Assembly (NCBI GenBank): GCA_963798705.1
Contig: CAWCTW010000003.1
Location: 620,001 to 684,000 of the forward strand
Source of the DNA: AC-56 sp963798705
Lineage (GTDB): Bacteria; Actinomycetota; Thermoleophilia; Solirubrobacterales; 70-9
DNA: 64,000 nucleotides
Direction of reading: 5' to 3'
In this document: positions 17,381-26,153 of the stretch, one piece after another
How positions within the stretch are numbered: the stretch's first letter is position 1
Layout: every line of letters starts with the position of its first letter
Position numbers and translations under genes: made by a program
The notes under the pieces: model-generated
The model's input: only the letters and a program-made list of their open reading frames with translations
Told to the model about the DNA's origin: nothing
Databases searched by the model: none

Positions 17381-18253
17381 CTATCCGATCAGCGGCCAAC
17401 GCCGTTGCGCTGCGAGCCCGTCGAGCGTTTGCTGCATGCGCGTCGTGATCGCTTCGTAGACGGCGTCGACATCCGGGTTCTCACCGAAACGCTCGCGCAG
17501 GTCGATCGGCTCGAGCACCTGGGTCGTGATCTTTGCTGGCAGGGCGATGTGGCCGAGCAGGTCACCGATGTCGAGCCCCCATGGCAGAGCCAGCGAGACC
17601 GGGAAGACCTTGAGGCGGAACCGCCGATCGAGCCCAAGCGCCCAGGCTACGCGCTCCCCGCGGGTGAGGAAGAGCGCCGTCTCCTGTCCTCCGATCGAGA
17701 CCACTGGCACGATTGGCGCGCCGGTGGCGAGTGCGAGCCGGAGGAACCCCTCGCGGCCTGCGAACTCGACCGCGCCTCCGTGCCATGACGGCCGGTGCGC
17801 TTCCCAGTCCCCACCGGGATAGACCAGGACGGCGGCCCCCTGGTCCAAGGCGGCCAGCGAGTTCTCCCAGGTCGCCTCGATGGTTCCGTACCGGCGGAGC
17901 AGCGAGAGCCACGGTGCAGTCATCACAAGGTGATGGGCGAGCTGGACGAAGGGCCGCTCGGAGCCGAAATGTCGGTAGAAGGCGAGAGTGAACGCGAGCG
18001 TGTCCGGCGCCACGTTCCCGCCCGAGTGATTGCCCACCAACAGGACCGGTCCATCCGCCGGAATGCGATCCAAGCCGCGGATGTCCGGTCGAAACCAGGC
18101 AGCGATCAGGGGCCAGGTGAAGGGAAGGGACCGCCTGACGTAGTCCGGGTCACGCTTTCGCAGGACCGCAGGAACCACCGCGTCGTGCCGCATCGACGCC
18201 GTCGGCTCGTAGCTTTCCGTTGATGGGGTTCCCGTCGTGACCATTCGTCGCAT
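17381..18253 (-). CDS. 1-acyl-glycerol-3-phosphate acyltransferase-like (PlsC family)
   Basis: 290 residues. The catalytic block I is LLVGNHSGGNVAPDTLAF, with His and Asp in the NHSGG...D spacing used by diacylglycerol acyltransferase-like members. Block III lies near AAVLVYPGGDWEAHRPSW. Membership in the lysophospholipid acyltransferase superfamily is clear. The acceptor lipid is unknown, since related actinobacterial proteins act in wax ester, triacylglycerol or phospholipid synthesis. The following gene on the same strand is an SCP2-hydrolase, perhaps in the same lipid context. Confidence 0.87.
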   Translation of the reverse strand: MRRMVTTGTPSTESYEPTASMRHDAVVPAVLRKRDPDYVRRSLPFTWPLIAAWFRPDIRGLDRIPADGPVLLVGNHSGGNVAPDTLAFTLAFYRHFGSERPFVQLAHHLVMTAPWLSLLRRYGTIEATWENSLAALDQGAAVLVYPGGDWEAHRPSWHGGAVEFAGREGFLRLALATGAPIVPVVSIGGQETALFLTRGERVAWALGLDRRFRLKVFPVSLALPWGLDIGDLLGHIALPAKITTQVLEPIDLRERFGENPDVDAVYEAITTRMQQTLDGLAAQRRWPLIG

Positions 18254-18377
18254 CAGTTGTACGGCCCGACGGTGTGCTGCGCATCAGGGTAAAGCCGCGA
18301 CCCCCTCGTGGGGAACTACCGCGCGATGGCCGATTGCCACGGGCGGAGGCGAACGGTCGCGAGCTCGCCGACGAACC

Positions 18378-19535
18378 TCAACCGTCGAGCAAGAACCTGC
18401 GCACCGCCTCGTGAGTCTCCCTGGGTCGCTCGACCTGAGGCACGTGCCCGCAGTCCAGCTCGAGGTGATGAGCCCGGGGGAGCGCGTCGCTGACGTGTCG
18501 GGCGAAGGCGATCGGCACGAGCCGGTCGCGCCGCCCCCAGACGAAGAATGCCTCGGGCTCGAGCGTCTTCAGCCTCACCCAAAAGCCCCGATCGCCATGC
18601 GGCTCCTCGAGATAAATCTGACGCGCGGCGGCGTAGAAGGCGGCGCGGCCCGCGGGCGTCAGGTAGGCGCGCAGGAACTCGTCGACCCCGGCGGCGGTCC
18701 AGCCTTCCCTTGCGCCCGGGATCACGCGCTGCACGATCGCCTGGACGACCCTCCGGGGAGCGAGCTGAACCAGCCCGAGCTCCGGTCTGACCAACCGCAG
18801 CAGGGGCGCCCACGGGCGCTCGCGTCGCCACGCCAGTGACGGGGCGAGCAGTGCCAGGCGCCCCACCCGGTCGACGTGTCGCAGTCCGATCTCGAGCGCG
18901 ACGCGCCCGCCGAGGCTGTTGCCGATCAGGTCGACGCGGTCAAGCTCCAGGGCGTCCAGGAGGTCCAACACGGCGCCGGCGAAGAAGCGTGGGTCGTACG
19001 CGGCCCCGATCGGCTTCTCGGAATCGCCAAACCCCGGGAGGTCGACCGCAATGACGCGAAAGTGGCTTGCGAGCGCGGCGACGGTGGGCAGGAACGATCC
19101 CTTGGTGCCGCCCAGCCCGGGCAGCGCCACTACCGGCGGGCCGGTGCCGGCTTCCAAGGTCGACAGCCGGAGGCGGCGCGTCGAGACCATGCCGAACCGC
19201 AAGCGCCCAGGCTCGGTCAGGCCGCTCGTCGCGGCCAGGAACCCGACGCCGAGGTGCAGGTTGCGGCGCACCGACAGTCGTCCGGACTGGTACGCGGCCA
19301 TCCCTCCCCGAACGTCATCGACGAGCGACGTCCAGGTCGCTGCGTCGGCTGTCAGCGTCGCGTCCGGCTCGCCCTCGGCAGGCCCAAGGCGAGCGGTGCC
19401 GTTGTCGAGAACCACATCCCACGCGTCTTCTCCCACAACCGCCAGTCGAAGGCGAGGCCGTCGCTTCTCGGGATCGAAGACCGCACGGTCGTAACGGTCG
19501 ACGAGCGTTTGCAATGCGAGTGGCGGTGACTCCAC
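18378..19535 (-). CDS. SCP2-like domain fused to an alpha/beta hydrolase
   Basis: The first ~115 residues resemble a sterol-carrier-protein-2-type lipid-binding domain (DVVLDNGTARLGPAEGEPDA, ending YQSGRLSVRRNLHLGVGFLA). An alpha/beta hydrolase follows: VVALPGLGGTKGSF, nucleophile elbow LIGNSLGGRVALE, acid FVWGRRDRLVPI and His near LDCGHVPQVERP. The combination suggests an esterase or lipase whose hydrophobic substrate is presented by the lipid-binding module. The length, 385 residues, fits both domains. Confidence 0.85.
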   Translation of the reverse strand: MESPPLALQTLVDRYDRAVFDPEKRRPRLRLAVVGEDAWDVVLDNGTARLGPAEGEPDATLTADAATWTSLVDDVRGGMAAYQSGRLSVRRNLHLGVGFLAATSGLTEPGRLRFGMVSTRRLRLSTLEAGTGPPVVALPGLGGTKGSFLPTVAALASHFRVIAVDLPGFGDSEKPIGAAYDPRFFAGAVLDLLDALELDRVDLIGNSLGGRVALEIGLRHVDRVGRLALLAPSLAWRRERPWAPLLRLVRPELGLVQLAPRRVVQAIVQRVIPGAREGWTAAGVDEFLRAYLTPAGRAAFYAAARQIYLEEPHGDRGFWVRLKTLEPEAFFVWGRRDRLVPIAFARHVSDALPRAHHLELDCGHVPQVERPRETHEAVRRFLLDG

Positions 19536-19660
19536 GGATCAGGTCCTTGGCCGACGGTCAGACACGGGATGATGCCTGCTCGAGTGGCAGCACCAGCCGC
19601 AGTCAAGCCGAAAGCTGCGACTAAGGTTCCGCAAGGCGTATAACCGCGCCCGGAGGTTCG

Positions 19661-20344
19661 ATGAACGGCGACAGGGCGGAGACGAGATCGAGGATCGCGG
19701 TGAGGAGGAGGCGGGTGAATCGGTGGCTGGAATCGGACCTGATCGGGATCGCCGCCACCGCCTACACGTTCGCGGTGCTGGCGATCAGCCTGGCGGTCTT
19801 TCGTTTCGCGGGACCTCTTGCCGGTCTCGGCGTTGCGGTGGCGGTGTGGATCCCGATGGTCGTCTTCGCGATCCGCGAGCGAGGGAAGCCGCCCGCTCCC
19901 CTGGATGTCGGCGGGCGAGGCGAAGGACCGCGCCACCGCGTGCTCGTGGTGGCGAACCAGGGACTCGAGGACCCCGCCCTCTCTCGCGAGGTCTGCCGTC
20001 GGGGAGAGCATGCGACGACCGAGGTGCTGATCGTCGCGCCGGTGGTCGCCTCCTCGCGGCTGGGAGCCCTGAGCGACGACGTCGACCGAGCGCTTAGAGA
20101 GGCGAGGGCGCGCGTTCAGACAGCGGTCGCGATCCTGGGCGCCGCCGGGGTCCGGGCAAGCGGACGAGCGGATATCGCCGAGCCGATGGGCTCGTTGCTC
20201 GACGGCCTGCGAGAGTTTCCTCCCAACGAGGTCGTGATCCTGCCCGGTCGGGAGACGGGATGGGAGTCCGCGGGGGCGCTCGCCGAGCGGGTGCGGGAAG
20301 AGATCGGCTTACCGGTGACCGAGGTCGTGCCTTCCTCGAGCTGA
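19661..20344 (+). CDS. membrane-anchored universal-stress-like protein
   Basis: 227 residues: a basic N-terminus, two transmembrane helices (about residues 28-75, GIAATAYTFAVLAISLAVFR and LAGLGVAVAVWIPMVVFAIR), then a soluble domain. The soluble part starts RHRVLVVANQGLEDPALSRE, contains TTEVLIVAPVVASS and ends EVVILPGRETGW. This alternation resembles a Usp-type Rossmann-like fold, but the ATP-binding GxxGS motif is absent. A stress-sensing role is only inferred. Confidence 0.68.
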   Translation: MNGDRAETRSRIAVRRRRVNRWLESDLIGIAATAYTFAVLAISLAVFRFAGPLAGLGVAVAVWIPMVVFAIRERGKPPAPLDVGGRGEGPRHRVLVVANQGLEDPALSREVCRRGEHATTEVLIVAPVVASSRLGALSDDVDRALREARARVQTAVAILGAAGVRASGRADIAEPMGSLLDGLREFPPNEVVILPGRETGWESAGALAERVREEIGLPVTEVVPSSS

Positions 20345-20609
20345 GGGCCCGATCCGGGTGGGGTGGCGAGCTCCGCTCACGAATTGGGAGCTCCTAGATG
20401 TGCCTGACGACGAATTGGTGCAGCCGAGTGACGCGGCCAGTCGAGATCACCGGCCGGGCGCGTCGCCGATCGGCGGCGGGCGACAGTCCCCCCACGGGCA
20501 CCCGTCGTCTGTCGAAGAAGGAGGAAGGCAATGGAAGTAGCCACCGGCTATCCAACGGTTTACGAGCGCCTGCAGGAGCGCATGGAAAACCTGGCAGAGC
20601 GGCGGAGTC

Positions 20610-21115
20610 GCCGCCAACGACCAGGACGCGGCCCTGTACGCGACCGCTGCCTATGCCGGGGTCAGGCTCGGCGAGCTGCGTGGCCTCAGGTGGTCGGACC
20701 TCGACTTCGCTGACCGGCTGCTCCACGTCGCCGCAGCTTCGTTCGTGGTCAGGTGAAGACCCCGAAGTCGGGAAAGGTGAGGTCGGTGCCGATGGTCGAC
20801 CAGGTGATACCGCACCTGGACCAGCTCTCCCGACGCCCCTACTTCACGGAGCCTGATGACCTCGTGTTCGTCAACAGTCAGGGCGGTGCGGTCGAGGAGT
20901 CGGCCCTGCGGCGGCGGTTCTGGAGGGCCCTGGACGCGGCGGGTCTGGAGCGGGTCCGGCTCCACGATCTGCGCCACTCCTACGGCTCCCTGGCCGTTCG
21001 TGCCTACCGACTCGATGAGGTCCGCGCATACATGGGCCATGCCGACCTCGCGATGACGATGCGCGGTGCACGGCGGACGAATCCGCCACCGAGCCCGCCG
21101 ACGAAAGCCGCTTCA
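20610..21115 (+). pseudogene. tyrosine recombinase/integrase remnant
   Basis: Pieces in several frames form the catalytic half of a phage-type integrase. The first contains GVRLGELRGLRWSDLDFADR with the first catalytic Arg. After a frame change near 20755, KTPKSGKVRSVPMVDQVIPH follows, then HDLRHSYGSLAVR with the His-X-X-Arg pair and YMGHADLAMTM. The nucleophile Tyr that should follow is lost in a scrambled segment after 21060. No N-terminal arm-binding domain remains. It ends beside a tRNA half, as expected for an integrase next to its attachment site. Confidence 0.75.
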
Positions 21116-21132
21116 ACATGCGGGATTCGGGA

Positions 21133-21179
21133 TGCCGGAGGCAGGACTCGAACCTGCGGCACGCGGATTATGATTCCGC
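21133..21179 (-). tRNA. 3' half of a tRNA (anticodon CAU), probable attachment-site fragment
   Basis: Reading the minus strand, there is a perfect five-pair anticodon stem (GCGGA/TCCGC) around a seven-base loop with CAT at 21170-21172. A five-base variable loop follows, then a perfect T-arm (GCAGG, loop TTCGAGT, CCTGC) and the acceptor 3' strand with its discriminator A at 21133. The upstream 45 bases carry no D-arm and no matching acceptor 5' strand, so only the 3' half exists. Such halves arise when an integrative element recombines at the anticodon loop of a tRNA gene. Confidence 0.72.
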
Positions 21180-21222
21180 GCCGTTGGTTGCGGGAGCCTT
21201 CGGCTGTTTCGCGTTTTACCCG

Positions 21223-22984
21223 CTAATCGGCGGTTTCGGGCGATTTGGCGGCGGTCGGCTTCTCGGTTGTTTGTGGGTATTGCCTTGCCCACCCCTTGCC
21301 CACCTGCGTGACGTGGGTCCATGGATGCGGCATGGCCCCCGCCCTTAGAGACAGCGCCGTGGAGCGAAGCCCTGCCTGGCGTGGCCAGCCACTGGTCGAC
21401 GGTCGAACGGAGCGGCACCTCTGGCGCACCATGGTGGGCTCCGACGACCACGTCGTCAAGCCCACGTTGTAGTTGTTTGCGGCGAGCGGCTCGCGGCGAA
21501 GGACCGGCCGCAACGTCTCGGTGTAGCCCTCGATCGCGTGCTCGTGGGGGACCGGCTCTATCCAGGCCTTGCCGATCAGCTCCACGTGAGCGCGGTCGGG
21601 GATGCCGCGGTGGACGATGAAGCGCTCGAAGGTCCGCGACAGGACAGCGCGGACTGCCTCGACGCCCTCGGCGTCCGTGATCTCGCCAGCGATCGCGGAG
21701 CGGATCTCCGACAGTCGCCGCAACGTCTCGGTCTCGGCGTCTTGGAGCTCGCCCCAACTGTCTACTTCGCGCTTCTGATCGCGCAGGCGATCGGCTTGGG
21801 CGTTGGCGCCCTGCAGTTCGTCAGCGACCCGGGCAGCGAGGCGATCGTGACTCTCGGGCGCCAAGTTACCGGCGAGGTAGTCGCGGTCGATGCGATCATG
21901 CGCGTCGGCCAGCGTGGCGACTTCCCGCTCGGCATCGGTGAGGAGCGCGCGGACCTCGGCCAGCTTGGCATCGCGGGCGTCGGCGAGCTGGCGGCGAGTC
22001 GCCTCCACGTCCATGCCGACCTGGAGAAAGTAGCGGAACACGGCCTCGTCAATCTCGGCGCGGCGCAGCGGTCGCATCGAGCACGAGCCGGTATCCAGTC
22101 GGCGTCCGGCGCAGAGGTAGACCTCATACGGGGCCCGCAGACGGTTGGCGCCAGTGCGGGGGATCATCGCCTCCCCGCATTCGCCGCAGCGGAGCATTCC
22201 CTTGCGGAACAGGTGCAATCCGGCTGGGCTGCGACCGGTGACATGGGTGCGGGTTTTCGCGATCCGTAGCGCCTCCACCTGCTTGAACGTCCTCCTCGGA
22301 GACGATCCCCAGCGCCACGTACACGGGGTTGGTGAGGATCGCCCGGACCGTCGCCTGCTGCCACTTGCCGCCTCGGGCGGTGGGCACGCGATCGGCGCTC
22401 AGGCCACGGGCGATCGGGAGCTGCCCGCGACCGGCGAGGTACTCGGCGAAGATGCGGCGAACGATCGGAACCATGGATTCGACCGGGACCTGGTCGCCGC
22501 CCCGATAGGCGGTGCCGAAAGCGGGCGGGCCGCCGTGGTGCTTTCCAGCCTCGCGCCGACGCTTCATCCCGGCCTTGACGGCGAGGGATTTCCGCCGCGA
22601 ATCCTCAGCGTTGCGCTCTCCCATCGCGAACGCCAGCAACGGGTTCGTGAACGTCGAATCATCCTGCACCGAGCGCAGCTCGACTCCGGCTTTGAGCGCC
22701 CAGAAGTAGATCTCGCCGAGGTGTCGAGCATCGCGTCCGTCACCGCGGGCGAGGCGGTCGGAGTGCTGCACGAGCAGACCGCACTTCTCGCGCTCCGCGT
22801 GCTCCATGGCGGCGCTGAGTCCCTGCCCACGATTCCCGCTCCATGCGGACGCCGCCTCGTCCTGGTACTCGCCGACGACGGTCCAGCCTTCCCGCGCCGC
22901 CATCGCCCGAGCGTCCTCGAACTGGGTCCGGATCGAACCGCGCTCATCCTGGGTCGACTTCGCCGCGTAGATGACTACCTTCAC
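21223..22984 (-). pseudogene. large serine recombinase with one frameshift
   Basis: The N-terminal catalytic domain starts at GTG (22982-22984): MKVVIYAAKSTQDERGS with the Ser nucleophile at residue 10, and QHSDRLARGDGRD further on. A recombinase domain follows (GGKWQQATVRAILTNPVYVA). After one missing base near 22284 the next frame continues with a zinc ribbon (MLRCGECGEAM plus VYLCAGRRLDTGSC) and a long coiled coil. The corrected length, about 587 residues, suits a large serine integrase of the phiC31 type. The C-terminal ~40 residues lead up to the tRNA half. Confidence 0.85.
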
Positions 22985-23153
22985 GCCGGCTTCTCCTCGT
23001 CGGTCGTCGGCACCCTATCGGCCGCCTCCGCCTTGTCGTGGACGGCGTCGAGGATGGCCTGAGTGTTGGACTCGGCGCCGGCGCCGCGGAGCGTCCAGGT
23101 CCTCGATGAGCTGCTCGTACTCGCTCGGGGAGGGGGTGATCAGGATCTCCACG
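22981..23153 (-). CDS. short gene coupled to the serine recombinase (58 aa after correction)
   Basis: From GTG 23153 the frame reads VEILITPSPSEYEQLIEDLD, then after one missing base near 23090 GAESNTQAILDAVHDKAEAA. It ends with a TGA that overlaps the recombinase GTG start (GTGA), so translation is probably coupled. The product is acidic and helical. Excisionase or accessory roles are common for such genes, but nothing in the sequence proves it. Confidence 0.4.
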
Positions 23154-23234
23154 GCTCGATTGGCGCCGAGGCCGGGCTGACCCGACTCCAGTCGCGACCG
23201 GGAACCTGCACAGCGACAAGACGGCGACGGCGAG

Positions 23235-23687
23235 TCAATCCTCGCCCTCCGCCGCGACCGTCAGGGGACCTGGTCGGATCTCGACTACTGGCTGCTCAGG
23301 ATGTCGGTCGTCGAGCAGCCTCCGCCCGGCATCGGTGATCACCAGCCCGCCGGCTCTGCGATCGTCCACGAGCCCGTCGTCGACCATCAGGTTGACGAGC
23401 TGACCGGCTCGCGCCCGGGTCAGCTCGAGCGCCTCGGCGACCTCCTTGCGCCGAAGCTCGGGGCGCCGCTCAAGCAACGCGAGTATCTGCAGCTTGCGCT
23501 CCTCCGTGGGCAGGTACCCAGCGGTTCGAGGAGGATGGACCGTGACCTCACCCCTCTGCATCCGGTCCAGGGCGTTGAGACGCCGCTGGATGCGCCGGAC
23601 CTCGGTCATCACCGGTCGAAGCTCGACGAGCCTCGCCTTGAGCTGGGCGCGTTCCGTCTCCAGCTGATCGACCTCGATGGGGTCCAC
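23235..23687 (-). CDS. coiled-coil winged-helix DNA-binding protein
   Basis: The GTG at 23685-23687 is preferred because GGAGG lies eight bases upstream. The roughly 150-residue product has an N-terminal coiled coil (LETERAQLKARLVELRPVMT and the following helix) and a winged helix-turn-helix. The latter is ILALLERRPELRRKEVAEAL, then LTRARAGQLVNLMVDDGLVD and a wing VITDAGRRLLD. It lies between the recombinase and the divergent HUH-type gene, so it may control the element's own transcription. Confidence 0.75.
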   Translation of the reverse strand: MDPIEVDQLETERAQLKARLVELRPVMTEVRRIQRRLNALDRMQRGEVTVHPPRTAGYLPTEERKLQILALLERRPELRRKEVAEALELTRARAGQLVNLMVDDGLVDDRRAGGLVITDAGRRLLDDRHPEQPVVEIRPGPLTVAAEGED

Positions 23688-23713
23688 AAAAATTTCCTCC
23701 GTGTGGGTGCTGG

Positions 23714-23719
23714 TATAAT
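23714..23719 (+). promoter_or_regulatory. -10 element (TATAAT) of the HUH-type gene
   Basis: A perfect TATAAT sits 12 bases upstream of the ATG at 23731, so the transcript would begin within a few bases of the start codon: nearly leaderless, and no Shine-Dalgarno sequence is visible. The -35 region is weak. The 43-bp gap also has to hold the promoter of the divergent winged-helix gene, so that regulator could sit on both. Confidence 0.5.
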
Positions 23720-23730
23720 TCGTCGCGACC

Positions 23731-24537
23731 ATGGAATCTTATCACACGTCGACCGCTCGTCCCGGCGCGCGCCCGGGTGGCGCAGGCACTGGCGCAGCCA
23801 CCAGCCTGCATCTCGCCAGGCGTGGACGCGCTCCGAGCCCTGATCGGCGCCCCAACGGAGCTCGGCCCGGCTCACCGAGGCGGATCTCCTCGGCAGCCTC
23901 CACCGCGATCGCCCACCCCGAGGCCGATCCCTCGCAGGCTGCTGTCGCGATCCAACAGCGGCTGCCGTTCTCCCGGCCCCTGACACACGCCGAGCGGCTC
24001 GCCGTGGCGATCTCCGCGATCGCCCCGAGCCACTTCCTCACCATCGACTCCCGCCACCACGATCGCGACGCCTTTGTCGCGTCCTGGCGCCGCCTGGTCA
24101 AGCGCCTTGCCCGGCTCCGGGGGAGGTCGCGCAGGCCGCTGATCTACGTGGCTACGATCGCCAAGTCCAAGCGCCCAAACGGCGGCTATCACCTACACGC
24201 GCTTCTCTGGGAGTACCTGCACCTCCCGGTGCTGAGGAAGCACGTTCGCGCGTCCGGGCTCGGCCATCCAGACATCAGACACGTTCCGTCCCCTGGTGCC
24301 GACTACACCCAGGTTCTCCGCGTGACCGCCTACGTTCTCGGCCAGCACGAGCCAGTCTTTGGGAACCGCCACTCTGGCCGTCACTATCCACGGAGGCAGG
24401 GGGCGCGACGATATCTCCTCCCCCAGCGAGCGACGCTCAGGAACCATCACCCCAGTCTTTTGGCCGCGCTAGAGCGAGCGGAAAGCCTCACGGTGACTGA
24501 TGATGTGCTGGTCCGAGCCGTCCCTAAGTTTAGTTAG
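23731..24537 (+). CDS. HUH-motif rolling-circle replication initiator-like protein
   Basis: 268 residues. After a Pro/Arg/Ser-rich N-terminus (1-75) come three motifs in the order expected for Rep/relaxase-type HUH endonucleases: motif 1 HFLTIDSRHH (101-110), motif 2 GGYHLHALLW with the metal-binding His154-Leu-His156, and a tyrosine motif VTAYVLGQHEP with Tyr201. Such enzymes nick DNA and start rolling-circle replication of plasmids, phages and actinomycete integrative elements. No helicase domain is attached. The assignment rests on motif order and spacing; a transposase of the HUH class is the alternative. Confidence 0.6.
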   Translation: MESYHTSTARPGARPGGAGTGAATSLHLARRGRAPSPDRRPNGARPGSPRRISSAASTAIAHPEADPSQAAVAIQQRLPFSRPLTHAERLAVAISAIAPSHFLTIDSRHHDRDAFVASWRRLVKRLARLRGRSRRPLIYVATIAKSKRPNGGYHLHALLWEYLHLPVLRKHVRASGLGHPDIRHVPSPGADYTQVLRVTAYVLGQHEPVFGNRHSGRHYPRRQGARRYLLPQRATLRNHHPSLLAALERAESLTVTDDVLVRAVPKFS

Positions 24538-24578
24538 TTAGTTGATGACGAGATTCTCGAGAAACGGAGCGTGCCGAT

Positions 24579-24827
24579 ATGGCAGATGAGAACGAGACAA
24601 ACGATCCGTCCGTCGAGCAGGAGGCCATGAGAGTGGCGCTCAAGAGGACAAAGGGTTCGCAAGCTGTTGAGTTTGAGGAAGACGGCGAACACCTGCTTCT
24701 GTTCGATGGAACGGTGTGGACCCGCTATCGCCTGAGTCCAGAGGCACGGCAGTTTCTGAATGGCGAGTTCACGACCGACGATCTGGAGGAAGTGTGCCTT
24801 CCGCTCCTGGCACCCGGAGCGAAGTAG
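24579..24827 (+). CDS. hypothetical protein (82 aa, acidic)
   Basis: An ATG-started 82-residue protein 41 bp after the HUH gene. Sequence blocks KGSQAVEFEEDGEHLLLFDG and TRYRLSPEARQFLNGEFTTD suggest mixed alpha/beta structure. Base composition is noticeably less GC-rich than the flanking chromosome, fitting a horizontally acquired element. No family is recognised. Confidence 0.6.
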   Translation: MADENETNDPSVEQEAMRVALKRTKGSQAVEFEEDGEHLLLFDGTVWTRYRLSPEARQFLNGEFTTDDLEEVCLPLLAPGAK

Positions 24828-24881
24828 ACCGGGACCCGGGGTGAGGAGACAGGAACGCTTTCCAGATCCAGGTGCGCACGC

Positions 24882-25292
24882 ATGACACTGAGAGAGTTTC
24901 TTAAGCAGAAACCGGATCCCGACCTGCGGCTGATCCGCTCCACGTTTACGGGGCCGGTTCATCTGTCCGCGCCCGGTGACACGCGAGCCGTCCTATGTCG
25001 GCTCCAGCGCTCGTGGCCGATGATTTGGCGGCCACAGAATGCTCGTGGCGTGGCACTCTACGTTAAGTCTGGGAACCATATCCCCGTCTTGATTCGCAAC
25101 AAGAAGATGTGCAAGCGCTGTCTCGCGGACTATGCGACGGGTGATTATCACGTTCGCCCGCAACGGGCCTGCACCGAGATCTCACAAGGGGAGATTGTGG
25201 AGCTTAAGAGTGGCTGGAGATGGCAGTGGGACGCGACTACGCAGAGCTTCCAGGAGCTCGGGAGCAGTGGAGACCTGTCCCTGACCCGCTAA
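24882..25292 (+). CDS. hypothetical protein with a CxxC pair (136 aa)
   Basis: 136 residues with a central KKMCKRCLADYATGDYHV and another Cys in RACTEISQG, which could make a small zinc site. The N-terminal MTLREFLKQKPDPDLRLIRS is followed by basic and aromatic residues. Codon use is less GC-biased than in the chromosome. It is the last of three same-strand genes that begin with the HUH protein. The function is unknown. Confidence 0.6.
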   Translation: MTLREFLKQKPDPDLRLIRSTFTGPVHLSAPGDTRAVLCRLQRSWPMIWRPQNARGVALYVKSGNHIPVLIRNKKMCKRCLADYATGDYHVRPQRACTEISQGEIVELKSGWRWQWDATTQSFQELGSSGDLSLTR

Positions 25293-25574
25293 AGCCTCAG
25301 TGGAAGAGCTGATCTCGATGCGGTGCGTCTTCCCACCGACGCCACGGCTCAGCGCCCTAAGTCCAGCGTGCACTCATTAGGTAGGCCGCAGCCCAGTTTC
25401 ACACGCTTGTGAACCCTGCCACCACAGAAGGCCACCCTCCGCGTATCCATGGGCTTTCAGCCAAAAGAAGTCTGCACAACTCTGCATTTTCGCCACTGTA
25501 TCTCCTAGCTCTCCCGCGACGACGTGGCCTTTTCTCCCGCGCGCGTACTAGGCGCACCACCGGCAGATCTACCT

Positions 25575-26153
25575 CTACTGAGGCTGCCATATCGCGAAAT
25601 CGATGGTCAGGGTTCGTCGGAAACTCTGAAGAGCGCGTGAGATCCTCCTTGTGCGCTTACAGGGCTCTGAAACCATCTCGACGACCTCCGGGCTCCACAC
25701 GAAGTCTGAAACCCTCAGATCGTCTCTCAGGGCTTCGGTCTGATTCCGGGCTTCCGTCACCCAACCTTCGGCGTGTTCTTCCAGCAAAGCCGCGGATCAA
25801 GCTCCTCGATCACCTCGGCGAGCTCTCGCTGCCTGCCATCCGGGGGCTGCAAACTGAAGTACCCACCCTCGGTTATCCGCAAAGAGGCAACCGAGCGACC
25901 CGCCTCACCATGGCGGATCGAATGGAGCTTCTCGGCGTGGAGGATCAGTCGAACCAGGTTGGGTTCACCCTCGACCGCAAACAGGACAAGCGAAGCCTCA
26001 TCGCTGGTGGTCGACCTAAGCAGGAATCCCTGACCCGACTTACCGGGGGACCAGGGCTCCAGGGGGCTCAGAGTGGCTCCGATCGATTCAGGCGCCGAGA
26101 CATCATCGAATTCGGGACCCAGTGACTTCGCACTACCTCTGCACCGGGTTTCG
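25575..26153 (-). pseudogene. unknown protein broken by two probable frameshifts
   Basis: Minus-strand reading gives DEASLVLFAVEGEPNLVRLI and ITEGGYFSLQPPDGRQRELA, ending at 25757. One added base near 25785 continues into LLEEHAEGWVTEARNQTEAL and on to SFRRTLTIDFAIWQPQ at 25575. Another added base near 26110 would extend it upstream (VYIDARSVHLHDHGIPADDQ). No start codon is in frame as written. The residue mix looks like a real soluble protein of about 200 residues, but no family is recognised. Confidence 0.4.

Noticed and set aside
25409..26125. Plus-strand open frame of 238 codons
   Set aside because: Low-complexity Arg/Ser/Pro-rich product; the minus strand over the same bases gives a better protein once single-base breaks are allowed.
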